Source: Larix kaempferi (lineage: Eukaryota; Streptophyta; Pinopsida; Pinales; Pinaceae). Taken from it: 64,000 nucleotides of DNA. The stretch spans positions 2,093,501 to 2,157,500 of the forward strand of contig BSBM01000261.1 of NCBI GenBank assembly GCA_027924585.1, written 5' to 3'. A program made the translations under genes and the position numbers. The notes under the pieces are model-generated. The model was not told the DNA's origin and did no database searches. It was given only the letters and a program-made list of their open reading frames with translations. Positions 10,867-22,259 of the stretch are shown piece by piece (position 1 is the first letter of the stretch; every line of letters starts with the position of its first letter).

Positions 10867-11480
10867 TTAGGTAGAACCAACCTCCAATGTGGAGTCAGAA
10901 AAAACTCTTAATGGAAAGTACACTTCCGATGTAATTGTGAAAATCAAGGCAGTGTTAGGGGTCAATATTGGTGGTGGAATTGCGAATGTTCCCATAAGGG
11001 ATGAGTCTTTAAACATTCCTACCCCAACATCCTGAATCATCGTCATTGCATCCCCTACAAAAGGTATATTCGAGTGGAGACTAGTTTCAGGTGTGCAGTA
11101 ATCTAGTTGATCGATTGTGACAATTGTCCCTTGGTGGGGGAACCGAATGAATCGAAATACAAAAGATACTACAGTCGTCATCTTATGTATCCAACTGCGT
11201 CCCAATAGAAAATTGTAGTCTATGGGTGCATGCACTACCTCAACATATACTTGAACTGTTTCCCCCCCCCGAGTTCAACTGGGCAATCCATGATAAGACC
11301 ATGAGGTGGGAATGAATGACCATCAAATGCCTTGAGAATTGTGTGGGATGGTACTAAGGTGGGTGATGGAAAAGATTTCCAACAAGCTAGTGACATGACA
11401 CAAGTGGAGGCTCCTTCATCCACAATAGTTCGAAAAATGTTCTTACCATGTGAAGTTACTTTAATTTGGAATGCAATTTG
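10867..11480 (-). pseudogene. Aspartic protease, Tat unit A
   Basis: Retropepsin-like segment that would cut the polyprotein. The active-site box reads MDEGASTCVMSLACWKSF (just below 11423), with Asp-Glu-Gly where many retropepsins have Asp-Ser/Thr-Gly. The second conserved segment is APIDYNFLLGRSWIHKM (about 11170-11230), the usual flap/ILG region. A frameshift in a C-run at 11264-11272 separates the two halves. The same DEGAS box occurs in unit B and in the plus-strand element, so it is a family trait and not damage. Confidence 0.85.
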
Positions 11481-12032
11481 TTACGGAAGCCTACATGTGG
11501 ACTGTTCTAAGTCAAATGTGATCAAATTAGTGTCCGATGGATCAATAGCACCGATGGCAGACAATGGTGCTTTCCGTTGAGCGGAACAACTTTGCAACAC
11601 CTCCAAGGCAGACATTGCACAAGGAGCTTGAGCTAAATCTTCAACCACATTGTAGTTTTGAGTAGCTCGTGCATTGGGGTTGTGTGTTGTTTTATGGAGG
11701 ACCCCTTTTGGAGGTCGAGGCACCATGTCTATGGTCGGTTTCTCAATACTTAGAGAACCAATAGGATGAGATCCAACTGTTTCGGCATCTTTTGAAGGTA
11801 TGTCATAAGAACAAGCCCTTGTTTGGATATGGATGTCATGTTCACCAATTGTGAAGATATTAGCATTGGGTAGATTGTCCCCTTGTGGGGGGTTTGCGTG
11901 GTTTCCTCTTCGCAGAGGTACTGGCGCAGCAACAACCATCTGTTGTTGTTGGGGGAAGGATTGAGTTAGGACGACAGGTTGTGGTTTCCCTCCTCGTTGT
12001 ACTAGCATGCGATGAATATCATCCATATGAGG

Positions 12033-12071
12033 ACATTGATGTGTTGGATGGTCCCTTTGGAAAAATTTGCA
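12033..12071 (-). other. Non-canonical zinc knuckle in gag, unit A
   Basis: Reads CKFFQRDHPTHQC: Cys-x2-Phe-x3-His-x4-Cys, i.e. a CCHC knuckle with the second Cys replaced by Phe. Unit B reads CKIFQGDYPTHQC (about 25470-25510), again Phe at this position. Confidence 0.7.
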
Positions 12072-13187
12072 AAAGCACTTGTTTTTCCGATTCTGATGAT
12101 TTCCTCCAGTAGGATTGTTCACCTTAGGTGCATCTCTTGTCCCAGGGTTAGCATTGGGTTTCTTCTTTTGCTTCTTCTTTTTTCCTTTTGGGTCCGCAGT
12201 TTGAACAGTAAGTACTTCAGAAGTTTGGGTAGGAGTTGCAGATTGTTGAGTTTCTTGGCCAGCTGTGGGTTATAGATTTTGAACTGACATTTATCCCAAT
12301 TGTTGGGTAATCTGTTCAAGTTGGTTAACGGATCCAATCACACCATCGGTATGAGGTCCTTTTGGCGGCCTAGCTGGATCAGACGCAGGTCTTACAGCAT
12401 GAGGTATTAAGTCATAAAGTGTGCTCGATTGGGAATATACTAAATCCATTTGGTGGGAAATCTGAATGAGTTGTTCTTCAGTCATGGATCCTGACATGGC
12501 TACATCTTTGGAAACAGTAGGAAATAGGGATTTTATGAACCAATCTGCTAAGAATTGGCCAGGGATTTCAGCTTTTATAAGCCTTCGATGCCTCCTCCAC
12601 TCATGGATGTGATCCGAGATGTGAGTAGCGGTGGATTTCCTAAGTGAAGTTAAAAGTTCTGTTCCCGTCTCATAGAGGATAGGTAATTGAAAATGTGTCA
12701 AGAAGACCATAGTTAAAGATGAACAATCTGTGAATGTATTGCGTGGCAATTCAATGTACCATTTCGTAGTAGTTCCCATTAGGGTCCGCTGAAACAACCT
12801 TAACCTAACACTATCATCAACTAGGGAATTGGATGAACACCACAGATGGAATGTCATCCCATGATTGGATGGGTCTTCCCCTGGTTTTCCGTCAAACTTG
12901 GGTATGTCTGAGGGTAGTTTAGTTGGTATGGTTTGCCACCCATTCAAATGTAGAATATGGTCATTAGTCAGCCGGGATAAATCTGTTATATTCAATGTGG
13001 CTAGAAATGGTGACTTGGATGGTGCCGGAGCAAACGTTTGATATCCAAGTGAAGCTTGATGGCTCCACTGTTGGTTTCCTTGGGCTTGAGAAGCAATCCA
13101 ATATGGGTTACCTCCTTGTGGAGATTGCATCCAAAAAGATGGGTTATTCCTGAAGGTTGTCCATTCCATTGTGGAATAGGATGCATG

Positions 13188-13490
13188 TATGGATTGCCCC
13201 CTTGCGGAGGTGTGTTCCATTGAGATTGGTTGCTTGGTGGAACATTACCACTCCATTGTGGGATAGGATTAATGGGTGGATTTCCCCCTTACGGGGGTAT
13301 CTTCCATTGAGATTGGTTACTTGGTGGAACATTACCACTCCATTGTTGGTCAGGATTAATGGGTGGATTTCCCCCTTGTGGGGGTATGTTCCATTGAGAT
13401 TAGTTACTTGGTGGAACATTACCACTCCATTGCTGGTTGGGATTCATGGGTGGATTTCCCCCTTGTGGGGGTCGGCCCCAATTAGATTGG
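13188..13490 (-). repeat. 87-bp tandem repeats in gag, unit A
   Basis: Repeat phase marked by the plus-strand words gttccattgag/cttccattgag at 13214, 13301 and 13388 and a diverged unit near 13475: exactly 87 bp (29 codons) each. They encode a Trp/Pro/Asn/Gly-rich unit with QWSGNVPPSN and PPQGGNPP. Each unit contains a short G/C palindrome of the type CCCCCTT..GGGGG. Confidence 0.9.
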
Positions 13491-14099
13491 TTACTAGTTG
13501 GAATTGGACCACTCCATTGAATGTTTCCTTGGTTTGGATAAGCATTCCAAGGTTGATTTCCCCCTTTCGGGGGTGTTGCCCAAGAAGATTGGGTACTTCT
13601 TGGAACCTGCCCACTCCATGGTGGAATGGGGTTGGTGGACGGGTTACCTCCTGGTGTACTACCTGTTGGGGGTATGGGATTTCCCCCGAGATTTAAACTA
13701 GGAAAGTTTGGATAATGGATTCCCGAGGCACTTCCACTAACTTGTGGAGCATTAACCCAATTGGCATTATTGTTCCATGGCCCATTAATTCCACTAGGGA
13801 TATTTAGATTCCAAAGTGAAGGATTCCCCCCAGCGTTAGAACTTGGAAGACTGGTTGGTATGATAATAGGATTTTTGTTTACTCCTGGATTTTTTTGACC
13901 TTGAGTAACCAAACCATATGGGAAAGACCAGTTTGGTAAGGCACCCCCTCCAGTAGGGATTCCCGCAAGCAAAGTGGATGTACTTCCGGGATTGGGACTC
14001 GAAACTGTACCAGCTAGCACTGAAATGCTAGTTGAACTTATGGTAGTAGCAGGTAAACTAACTGTTGGGATTGTGGTAGAGGTCAAGTTGGAAGTATTG

Positions 14100-14345
14100 C
14101 TACCTCCAACAATCGTTTGAAGTTGTGATGATGTAGTCCCTTGTGCTCCTGATGAAGCCGCGGGGATGTTGGAAGTATAGCTACCTACAAAAATCGTTTG
14201 AAGTGGTGTTGATGTGGTCCCTTGTGCTCTTGATGAAGCCAAAGGGATGTTGGAAGTGTTTCTACCTCTAGCATGCATTTGAGGTGGTGCTGATGTGGTC
14301 CCTTGTGCTCCTGATGAAGCCATGGGGTTAGGTGTTGAATTTTGC
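14100..14345 (-). repeat. 81-bp tandem repeats in gag, unit A
   Basis: The plus-strand word gtcccttgtgctc recurs at 14136, 14217 and 14298, period 81 bp (27 codons), encoding ASSGAQGTTS..TSNIP-type units. Unit B has the same three repeats (about 27550-27780). Confidence 0.88.
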
Positions 14346-14596
14346 ATGTGTGCCAACTTTTCAAAAGTAGAATTGATGGTGTGCAATGGTTCACTGATGT
14401 GAAGTACCACTGGGTCTGAAAGATTTGTCAAAGATGGATTTACAGGAGCTGCAGTGTTGTCTTCTAATGTTTCAATTCCAAATGGAGCAATAGGATCAAC
14501 ATTTTCTGTGTTTTCCTGGGTAGGTGATGTTGTTGTATTTGCTTGATGTGTTTCTGCTCCGCAATGTAGCGAGGCCTTCAAGTTCTCGTGACTCAC

Positions 14597-17594
14597 CTCA
14601 CTGTCGTCGTGACTTGCGGGTCGAGAGAGTAGCCACTTTGAAGAAATTTGAAAAAAGGATGTGTTTAAAAAGTTTTTGAAAAAAGAATCAAATAATCCTA
14701 TGACTTTTTAGACTACACAAAATAGAAAGTGTCCACACAGTAAAAATTCCTAGAGATTTCAAGCAAGCAAACTTACTCTTCCAAAGAACCGAAGCTCAGT
14801 GAAAAGATGGATTAGAGGGCCTTCCGAAACTAGTAGATGTTGAGGGATGTTAGGCCTCAAACAATTTCTAGCGACGAAGGTATGAGAAACAATTACAATA
14901 AACTTTAATCTCCAGGGGTGCAAGCATTGGTTCTTGACCAATCACCCTCCCAAGGAGTAAAAGATCCAAAGTCTGTCTTAGGTATTGCAAGATTTCCCCA
15001 CTTACAATAGCCTATGTGATATCCTAGGAAAAGCCACTAAAGTTACCACTTCATAATTCACGGTCGGGCGGAACAGTCGCAAATCGAGGAGAACTTTCAT
15101 AATCAGGTACTCTAGAAAATTGATGTCACCTCGAGGAATTGTCACTTACATAGAGTTCCGTGATGAGTTCATGTCCCACTAAACAAGCAAGAGGGGGGAA
15201 CCACTCTTTACTTATTCATATTGACTTCGTGCTTAATGCATATTTTAGAAGCGCTTTCCCGACAGGCGTTTCATGCTACTAATGGATTTACTCTCATTAA
15301 TCAATGCTAGTTTCAAAGTTTTGCAGTCTAGGAATGTTAAATATCCAAACCTAATCCAGGGCTCTAACATAATCTTGTTGGTGATATGAAAATCAAAAGT
15401 TTGTCAATTTTTGATTAAGCGCCAATTTTAATGGTAGTTTGCTTAGTTTCAGGAGTGGAAGTGAAACTGGTGGTGTTTTGACTCGAAAACAAAAAAATGA
15501 ACCAAACAATGCAAAATGCTCACTACTCTACCTTTCAATTCGATGAATGTTCTAAGTTAAGGAAGAGTTAGAGGTTCATGAGTTTCTTTCAAACATACAA
15601 AATTTTTGGTAGATTTCATATGTTCATGCATATTGTTTTTCTGAAATATGGATAATAATTGATGTTAATGACCAATGTAACCCAAACAAATATATCAAGT
15701 GAACATGAATCTAATTCTATTACATGGGGGATCTCTGTTTCTCATTCACAAGATCGCACGAAGGCCCAAGTGAAGAGGATACGTAGAGCCCTTTGGAATG
15801 CTTATGAATTAAATTCTAAATTGTTACAAGTGAGATCCACTTTCTCAGTCACAAGATCGCCATAAGGCCCAAGTGAAGAGGATACGGTGGCTCGAAAAAC
15901 TGTATGCGAAAATTAAATGTACTTTGTTACAAGTGAGATCCACTTTCTCATTCACAAGATCGGCATAAGGTGCGAGTGAAGAGGATATGGTGGCTCGATA
16001 TAAGATGCTTTGAAAAAATCAACTCCTAAACTATTACAAGTGAGATACACTTTCTCATTCACAAGATCACCATACGGTGCGAGTGAAGAGGATATGGTGC
16101 CTCATACACAATTTATCTCAAGAAAACTGAACCCTAATGGTGCAACTCTCTCTAATTGTGCATGAAAATCATGAAAATATTCTAACTCCAAAACAAAATG
16201 TAAATAATTAAAGTTTATTTTTGTTTTTTGGAAGGAAATTACTCTCAAACTATCTCAACATGTGATGTTCCAAGTGTTTTTCAAATGAAAATGCGTGTGG
16301 AAGGTTTTTCAAATGTGTATGGTTCTTCTAAATGTGTATGGTTATTCTTTGGTTTAAAGTTTCCAATCAGCATGTGCTTAAGGTCTGAAATATTAAATGT
16401 CCTTTAAGATGTTTTTAATGAACAATTCTTTAATGTGTTTGGAAGACTTGCAGCCATGTAAAAGAGGCACTAATGTAAGTTTAAGATCAATCCCTAAATA
16501 TATAAAAACATGGATCCATCATCAAATGTGGTTGTAGGCAAGTAGATCTATTACCAATTGAAAGAAAGATTGAAAATTGATGACAATTTGGAGCAATTTT
16601 AAAGGTGTTTGGAAGTGAATTCCAATTGTAAAGATCTTGATCCAAATGGTGCAAAACTTGCCTAAATTTTCAAGAGGAGTAGAAAACTGATCTCAAGCCA
16701 CAAATAAGGCCTTAAACAACTGTGCAAATGTAATAAAAATCAGGTCTCCAAACAGATCCAAAAGCTAAAGAGATCTCCACAAACTAGTGTATGATTGCAA
16801 AATTGAATTAACATGTTTAGAAGGTAGTTTGGTTGCAAATATGTAAAGGAGACACTAATGCAAGTAAGTATCATTCCTAAATGTATCAATACAGGGATCT
16901 ATCTTCAAAGATATATTTAATTAAGTAGATCCATTACAACTTTGAAGGAGATTTGAAAAGAGATAACAATTTGCAACATTTTAAAACTGTTTTGGAAGTG
17001 GATTCCAATTGAAAAGATGTTGATCCAAATTGTGTAAATATTTTCTACACTCTTCAAACAAGTAACCTACTAATATTTAGGAAGCAATAGAAGCTTTAAT
17101 GAAGTCTGCAAATGCAAAAATAAGGCCTCCAAAATAGATCCAAAACAGGGATCTCACAAACTAGTTTAATGAGCTGCAAATTGAAAACAAAAGATGTAGA
17201 TCTTTTAAACCAAAAAAAGATAAGCAAAGGAGGGATAAAAAAGGAGTAAAGGAGGTTGTATCTTCACCCTAAGAGGTCCATAATACAATCCATACAACCA
17301 TACTACATACAAGGAGCAAAGGTAAGGGGATTTGAGGTCTCCAAAGCAATTTTTTTAGCCTCGTCACAGTCTGCAGGTATGGACAGTGCGACAACCCTTC
17401 AATGCACAAAGACCGAGATCTGCTTTGATTTTTTGAAGTATTTGCTGAATGGATAGTGTGGGGAGGCCGGTTTGGAGCTTCCCTTGATGGATCTAAATTT
17501 CTTTTAGTGATCTTTAAGCTGAAAATTAGTAGATCTGAAGGATGGAAATCACCAAAATATGAAGACAAATCATGAAATATCGAGAAATTTCAAG
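14597..17594 (-). other. Leader (5' untranslated region) of Tat unit A
   Basis: About 3.0 kb between PBS and gag with no substantial ORF; the extra ORF1 known upstream of gag in Ogre elements is not seen. It contains a four-unit tandem repeat (15741-16110) and A/T-rich stretches with two related segments (about 16440-16800 and 16810-17160), each carrying a ggatcc/ggatct word and AAGATCTTGATCCAAAT-like text. Probably carries packaging signals; this is inference. Confidence 0.7.
15735..16110 (-). repeat. Tandem repeats of about 103-108 bp in the leader, unit A
   Basis: The plus-strand word ctcattcacaag (ctcagtcacaag once) recurs at 15741, 15844, 15947 and 16055. Each unit has acaagtgagatccac before and gtgaagaggata after it. 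The same array is in unit B at about 29210-29580. Confidence 0.88.
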
Positions 17595-17608
17595 CCACAG
17601 AGTCGCCA
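17595..17608 (-). other. Primer binding site of Tat unit A
   Basis: Sense strand TGGCGACTCTGTGG, three bases from LTR2. Same type as unit B (TGGCGACTCCGTGG) and as the plus-strand element (TGGCGACTCTGCTGG). The priming tRNA should end ..GAGTCGCCA-3'; I do not assign it further. Confidence 0.85.
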
Positions 17609-17611
17609 ATT

Positions 17612-18434
17612 TAATAATAGATGAAGTAGTTTGCTAGTAGGGAGTTAGATCTGCATATTATCAATCTATTTTACTACAAAGTGGTGAGATTCTATGTCAG
17701 CAAATGAACATGATTATCACAAGTTATTCATAAGATTTACTTTCATTCATCAAACAAGATAATCAAAGCTAAGATCTAATGCGATTTGAAAAGTTAAATC
17801 ATATAAGATAAGCAACATTCAAACATTTAAATGGAACAAACTTGAATAATTTTATATTGAAACAATGAAGAGGTACATCCTTACCATGGATCTTGGTGTG
17901 AATCCCTTCTCCATTGCCATTAGATTTCCTTTCTCCACCCTTGCTTTTGAATAAATTGAGATTTTCCTCCTCCTTCAGAATCTCTCCAGCATGCCTTTGC
18001 TATTCCTCTCTCCCTTTACAATGCCCCAAATGCCTTTCTTATATAGCATTGGGAAGTGTGCTCTCAAGTTTCTCTTTTCAATATGGGATTGCTCCTTTTC
18101 ATTATTTTAGATCATTTTCACTCAAAAACCCACTTTTCCATAGTTTTTAGGCTTTTTGCACAACTTACATACTTTAAGCACAATTAATGCATTTCTCTTT
18201 ACTTTTTGATTGGTGTAGCTTAGTTTTGGACCTTTTATGAGCAGTTCAATCACTGAACTTGATCTCTTTAATTTCTTACTTTCTTCACATAATCCTTCCA
18301 TTTATGGGAGAAGTGATTAGATCAGAGAGGATTTGTCTCTGAATGTACTTGTGTTATGTCATCATGTTGCGGGCGCATAGTAAAAATGTGCTTCTTCTGT
18401 CACATGACTAGGGGTGTTAATTTGATTGTTAACA
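17612..18434 (-). repeat. LTR2, the shared middle LTR of the Tat array
   Basis: 823 bp; serves as 5' LTR of unit A and 3' LTR of unit B. It begins TAATAATAG on the plus strand, so the terminal TG is mutated. TATA-like box (sense CTATATAAG) at about 18039-18047. In the first 283 bp it differs from LTR1 at 12 positions and from LTR3 at 14, against 4 between LTR1 and LTR3. Confidence 0.9.
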
Positions 18435-18446
18435 GATGCCCCCTAA
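18435..18446 (-). other. Polypurine tract of Tat unit B
   Basis: Sense strand TTAGGGGGCATC directly upstream of LTR2 (which begins TGTTAACAAT on the sense strand). Unit A has a decayed version at 5460-5471. Confidence 0.7.
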
Positions 18447-20620
18447 TGTGTGAGGTTCGAAGCAGAGCTAAGGGTCAAAATACATTACTAAAATTTATAC
18501 TCTGGATACTGATACTCTTTATCATTCAAAGCAAGGATGAGGAAAGGAAAAACTCATGGGCGCAGGATTGAGTATCATACCTGCAAAACATAGCAATTTC
18601 TTCAATATATAATATCTTCCTGAGGCGGGCATACCCATGATCAACAGTAAACAAGCATGGCCACGAACAATACACAGTGGATCCATGTCAAAAGTAAATT
18701 TTTCAAAAGTATAAACATGCACTTTGATGAGTGCGAGAACAAGGTCTTCATCGAACTTCTAACATGGCAGTCTAATCTTGCGCAGCTCGGGGAGTGCATT
18801 GATGAGTGATACAACTGTTTTTCCCAATTTCTTCAATACAAACTGACGATAGTACGAGTTTATATCATGTGAATAAATGATCGGATGTCAAGCATAATAA
18901 AACACCATCTGATTACCGGTCATTGATGTATACTGTTAACAGATGCGAAGAGACCCACCGATAATAATGATGGACTCTAAGGTACTGAGTAAAAACTTGG
19001 AAGTGTGAATAGATGTTCTGAAGTTGAACACTTGTAGAATCAAACAATCAGGGGTCATTGATGTATACCCACTGTCATTTGAAAGGAGACCTGCCACTAA
19101 TGATTGCAAGACCCAAGGTACTCCTGGGTTTCTAGATCCAAGTCCTAGATGATGATTTGATGTCGATAGGAATAGATCCATCGAAAGGAGGGCATTAATC
19201 CATCCCACACCAACCGATACGAAACACAAATCAATAGTATGATATAATTTGGTAGAACTACAAGATCCAACACTGTATACTGACACGAGGAAGGCCGACA
19301 TGATTGGTCAGAAATATTTGAGGAATGGCCGACTCGGATTGATCTTCCCTTGAACAAATAACACGACCCAGAATGGACACTTGGCAACATAGAACTTTGA
19401 TTAACCGACCTTAACGAAATCCGCTAATTCCAGATGCATTAACGGATGCTCCATTGGTGATGGGAAGGATAACCCATTGGTGGAGATCTGTTCAAAATAC
19501 TGGTATAGTTTCCAAAGGAAAATGTAGATGGTGTACTGATAGCGGATACAAACTAACGTGTCGTGTTCAAGGGTGAAAAGGACTGACTGTTGCCATTTTC
19601 TTCAAAGTTTACAATATGAAGTGATTCAAGTCTCTCCCTTTTTTGGATTTTTGTGTTTTTTAATTTTTATGCTTTTTCATTTGCAAAAAGAATAAGGAAT
19701 GCTATGATACATAGGAGGGAACAAGTGTTGCAAGGGTGTGCACCTATTTTTCAAGGGCACGGGTTAGGCCAAGGAAAAGATCCATATTGCAAAGAAGGGG
19801 TGAGCTAGTTGTGCACACTCTTACAACTGTTCCCTCCCGGGGTAGGCTATCTGAAGCAGGATTATGTGTCGACGGACAGTGAAGTAATACGATGTGATTG
19901 AGGTTATCCAATTTGGTGAAATGGCCAAGTAGGAATGGTTCAATGAGGTTTACTTCAGCTTGAGTCACGTGAAAAATGCCAAAATCATAGATCATCATGA
20001 ATCATGGTCTGTCTCAACTACCTAAATCAACCAATTCGAGTTGTCAAAGTCTTCAAGTCATGAAATCAAAACCATTTCACTACCCAACAGTTTGGTTAGA
20101 AACCGGTTCAAATGTGCATTTAATATCTAAAAAGATAGCCAAAATTGAGGAATTATGCATCTTTCTATCGTTCAAAAGGATACGGTTTGTGCATGTATGA
20201 ATAAAAGATAAGTAAGAAAGACTCATGATTTACCATATGCGTTCGTAGTGCAGCCGATGTATGAGAAAAAGCATCCCCTTTCAGGTTGAATTTCTAGAAG
20301 CTGTGAACCTTTATTCTTTGATCTGCCAGTTGTGGGTTAGTTTCGATGTCGAACTAGAAAATTTTGAAATAGTTTCCCATGTTTTCGAATTTTTCCAAAT
20401 TTTTTCATTTTTTTATGAATTTTTTTTGGGTGTTATTTGTAAGAAAAAGAATCAAAAAGAGAAAAGTATTTGCACTATTCTTTTCGGTGTGTGCAAGATT
20501 TACACACTTTTTGGGTTATGATGTAAGCTAGGTTATTTTGGTTTTACTTATGTCCTTAAATGATGTGTTCAATTAAATTGGCCTTGAAATAATGTACATG
20601 CTTGCTTTTTGGTATGATGT
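18447..20620 (-). other. 3' region of Tat unit B, with short extra frames
   Basis: Homologous to 5460-7640. Sense frames at 18522-18722 (ending SFSFPHPCFE), 18936-19301 (MSAFLVSVYS..) and 19744-19998; antisense frames at 19997-20200 and 20261-20521 (86 codons, uninterrupted here, one stop in unit A). The 19301 start follows a stop kept in both units (TGA here, TAA in A), and a one-base indel soon after it shifts the frame between the copies. No recognised domain. Confidence 0.5.
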
Positions 20621-20629
20621 TAATGACTT

Positions 20630-21045
20630 AGATGCCAATAAAGTACATAGTTGGCCAAAGAATCAACCAAACTATTCAGACTTCTAGGAACGTGTATATA
20701 TTCAATAAAATTGAACTGACGCTCTAAAAGACATACTCGTAGAAACTTTCTAAACAGTGTAGGATGTCAAACCTGATACTGACCATTTACCTGGGATACA
20801 ACTAATTCTGAGTCTAGTTTGACGATTATTCGTCGAATGCCAAGGGTGATAGCCTCGACAAGAAGCTCAATGACAACACTATATTCTACAACATTATTGG
20901 TTGCAGTCGAGAAAAATGCCTCCTGAACTAAGAACTTCGTTATTAGGTGTGAAAACAACCCATGCGGCGGAAGCAATGTTCTGAGAACTACGACTGACGC
21001 CATCCGCATATCCCAAATATGTGAAGGATTCTTGTGCCATCTACC
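20630..21045 (-). pseudogene. Archaeal-type RNase H downstream of integrase, Tat unit B
   Basis: Second RNase H of the Tat lineage, thought to help remove RNA from RNA:DNA hybrids during reverse transcription. Reads YLGYADGVSRSSQNIASAAW (first Asp), a frameshift, then ATNNVVEYSVVIELLVEAI (Glu), VKLDSELVVSQVNGQYQV (Asp), a stop, and EYIHVPRSLNSLVDSLANYV (last Asp). All four expected acidic positions can be seen. It begins about 100 bp after the integrase stop (21153) and therefore lies 3' of integrase, not between Ty3-type RNase H and integrase. A possible separate start MAQESFTYLGYADG is at about 21041. Confidence 0.85.
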
Positions 21046-21152
21046 AAAGTGACAATGCCAAGCAAGATAAGTGTGTGCCCGAAATAACTAATGTACAAAC
21101 GTTTATAAAAAGAATACAACATAATACAACAAATGGTGTGAGGCATTAGTGC

Positions 21153-22259
21153 CTACGCAAAGTATTTCTTCAGATAGAGACCATTTCTGATCTCCGACAT
21201 GGGTTCCCCATCAAAATTGACCAATTCATAAGCTCCCTTTTTTAACACAGTTTTGACAACAAGTGGGCCAAACCATTTCGATACAAATTTCCCTTCTCCT
21301 ATTTTATCCTGGTTTTGGTCATAAACTAAAACCAGATCTCCTTCAGAGAAGACTCAGGGACGGGTAGACTTGTCATATTGCATTTTAAGCCTCTTCTTGT
21401 GTGTTTCTACATTTAGAGAGGCTTCCCTTCTAGTTTCATCAAGAGAATGGAGATGGAGAAGTCTTTCCTCTTCTGCAGAAGTGTTAGGTAGGAGTTTGAT
21501 AGCTATCTTTAATGATGGGATTTCACATTCAATCGACAACACAACTTCCTCTCCATAAACCAGTTGGAAGGGAGTGAATCCGATTGTGGTTTTAGCAATC
21601 GTTCGGTAATCCCAAAGAGCAGTAAACAACATCAAGTGTCAGTTATTCTTGTTTTTATTAATGTCCTCTATAAAATAGTTTTCAAAACCTTGTTGATGGC
21701 TTCGACTTGTCTGTTAGATTGAGGATAATATGGTGAGGAAAAATCCTGCTGCAATCCTAACCGATCTGTAAGTTCATCCATACATGAATTCCTAAAATGA
21801 CTTCCATTGTCAGTAGTGATCTCCTTCGGTACACCAAACCTTGCTTGACATGATTGAAGAGAAAATATGCTACAGTTTTACCCATGCAATTGAATGTAGG
21901 CATTTCCTCAGCCCACTTGGTGAAGCAGTCAAATGCTATGATGATGTAGTGGTGGCCATTGGCTGAAGGTGGGTTGACCGTCATAAAATAAATGGCCCAT
22001 TTTGAAAATGGACCCACAGTTACTACATGGTGTAAAGAAGCAAGGTGTGCATGCATTTTTCTTGTGTAAATTTGGAAAGGCTGACACTTTTGACAGTATT
22101 CATGCAATCTTTGAAAATTGTAGGCCAAAAGTATCCTACACGCAAGATGTTTTGGGCAGTTTCCAACTGAGAAAGGTGGTCGCCACATGCCCGAGCATGG
22201 CAATCATTCAACACTTATTCAACCTCCTCGCGTACTAAACAACGTCTTAATATCATGTA
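21153..22259 (-). pseudogene. Integrase, Tat unit B (degraded)
   Basis: Zinc-binding part at about 22030-22215 (DCHARACGDHLSQLETAQNI, RVGYFWPTIFKDCM; the Cys pair reads with a gap or frame change). Core begins with KWAIYFMTVNPPSANGHHY: the first catalytic Asp of unit A's IDFMT is Tyr here. Later parts include FTPFQLVYGEEVV and, at the C-terminus, KIGEGKFVSKWFGPLVVKTV and SEIRNGLYLKKYFA, ending at a stop at 21153. The C-terminus is better preserved than in unit A. Frame changes occur around 21640-21760. Confidence 0.85.

Larger units (their letters stand above)
11481..14596 (-). pseudogene. Gag, Tat unit A
   Basis: Particle protein, about 1,000 codons. From 14596 (MSHENLKASL..) runs a Ser/Thr/Asn/Gly/Pro-rich N-terminal region with two repeat arrays (81 bp and 87 bp units). 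The capsid-like domain at about 12500-13010 has FLATLNITDLSRLTND, PSDIPKFDGKPGEDPSNH, FHLWCSSNSLVDDSVRLRLF, KWYIELPRN and WRRHRRLIK. The zinc-knuckle region is at 12033-12071. The frame changes near 13200-13400, and at least one stop lies in the repeat region. The upstream boundary is marked by a 72-bp deletion relative to unit B (near 14565), so the true start is uncertain. Confidence 0.85.

Noticed and set aside
14591-14598. Perfect splice donor (sense AGGTGAGT) at the gag start of unit A
   Set aside because: Unit B reads AGGTGAGC here and I find no matching acceptor; a single donor-like word is not evidence of splicing.
18522-19301. One long sense ORF (about 260 codons) downstream of the second RNase H
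   Set aside because: 18522-18722 and 18936-19301 are in the same frame in both units, but the TAA after ..CIC and the TGA after ..FYYA are shared by both units, so the frame was already closed in their ancestor.
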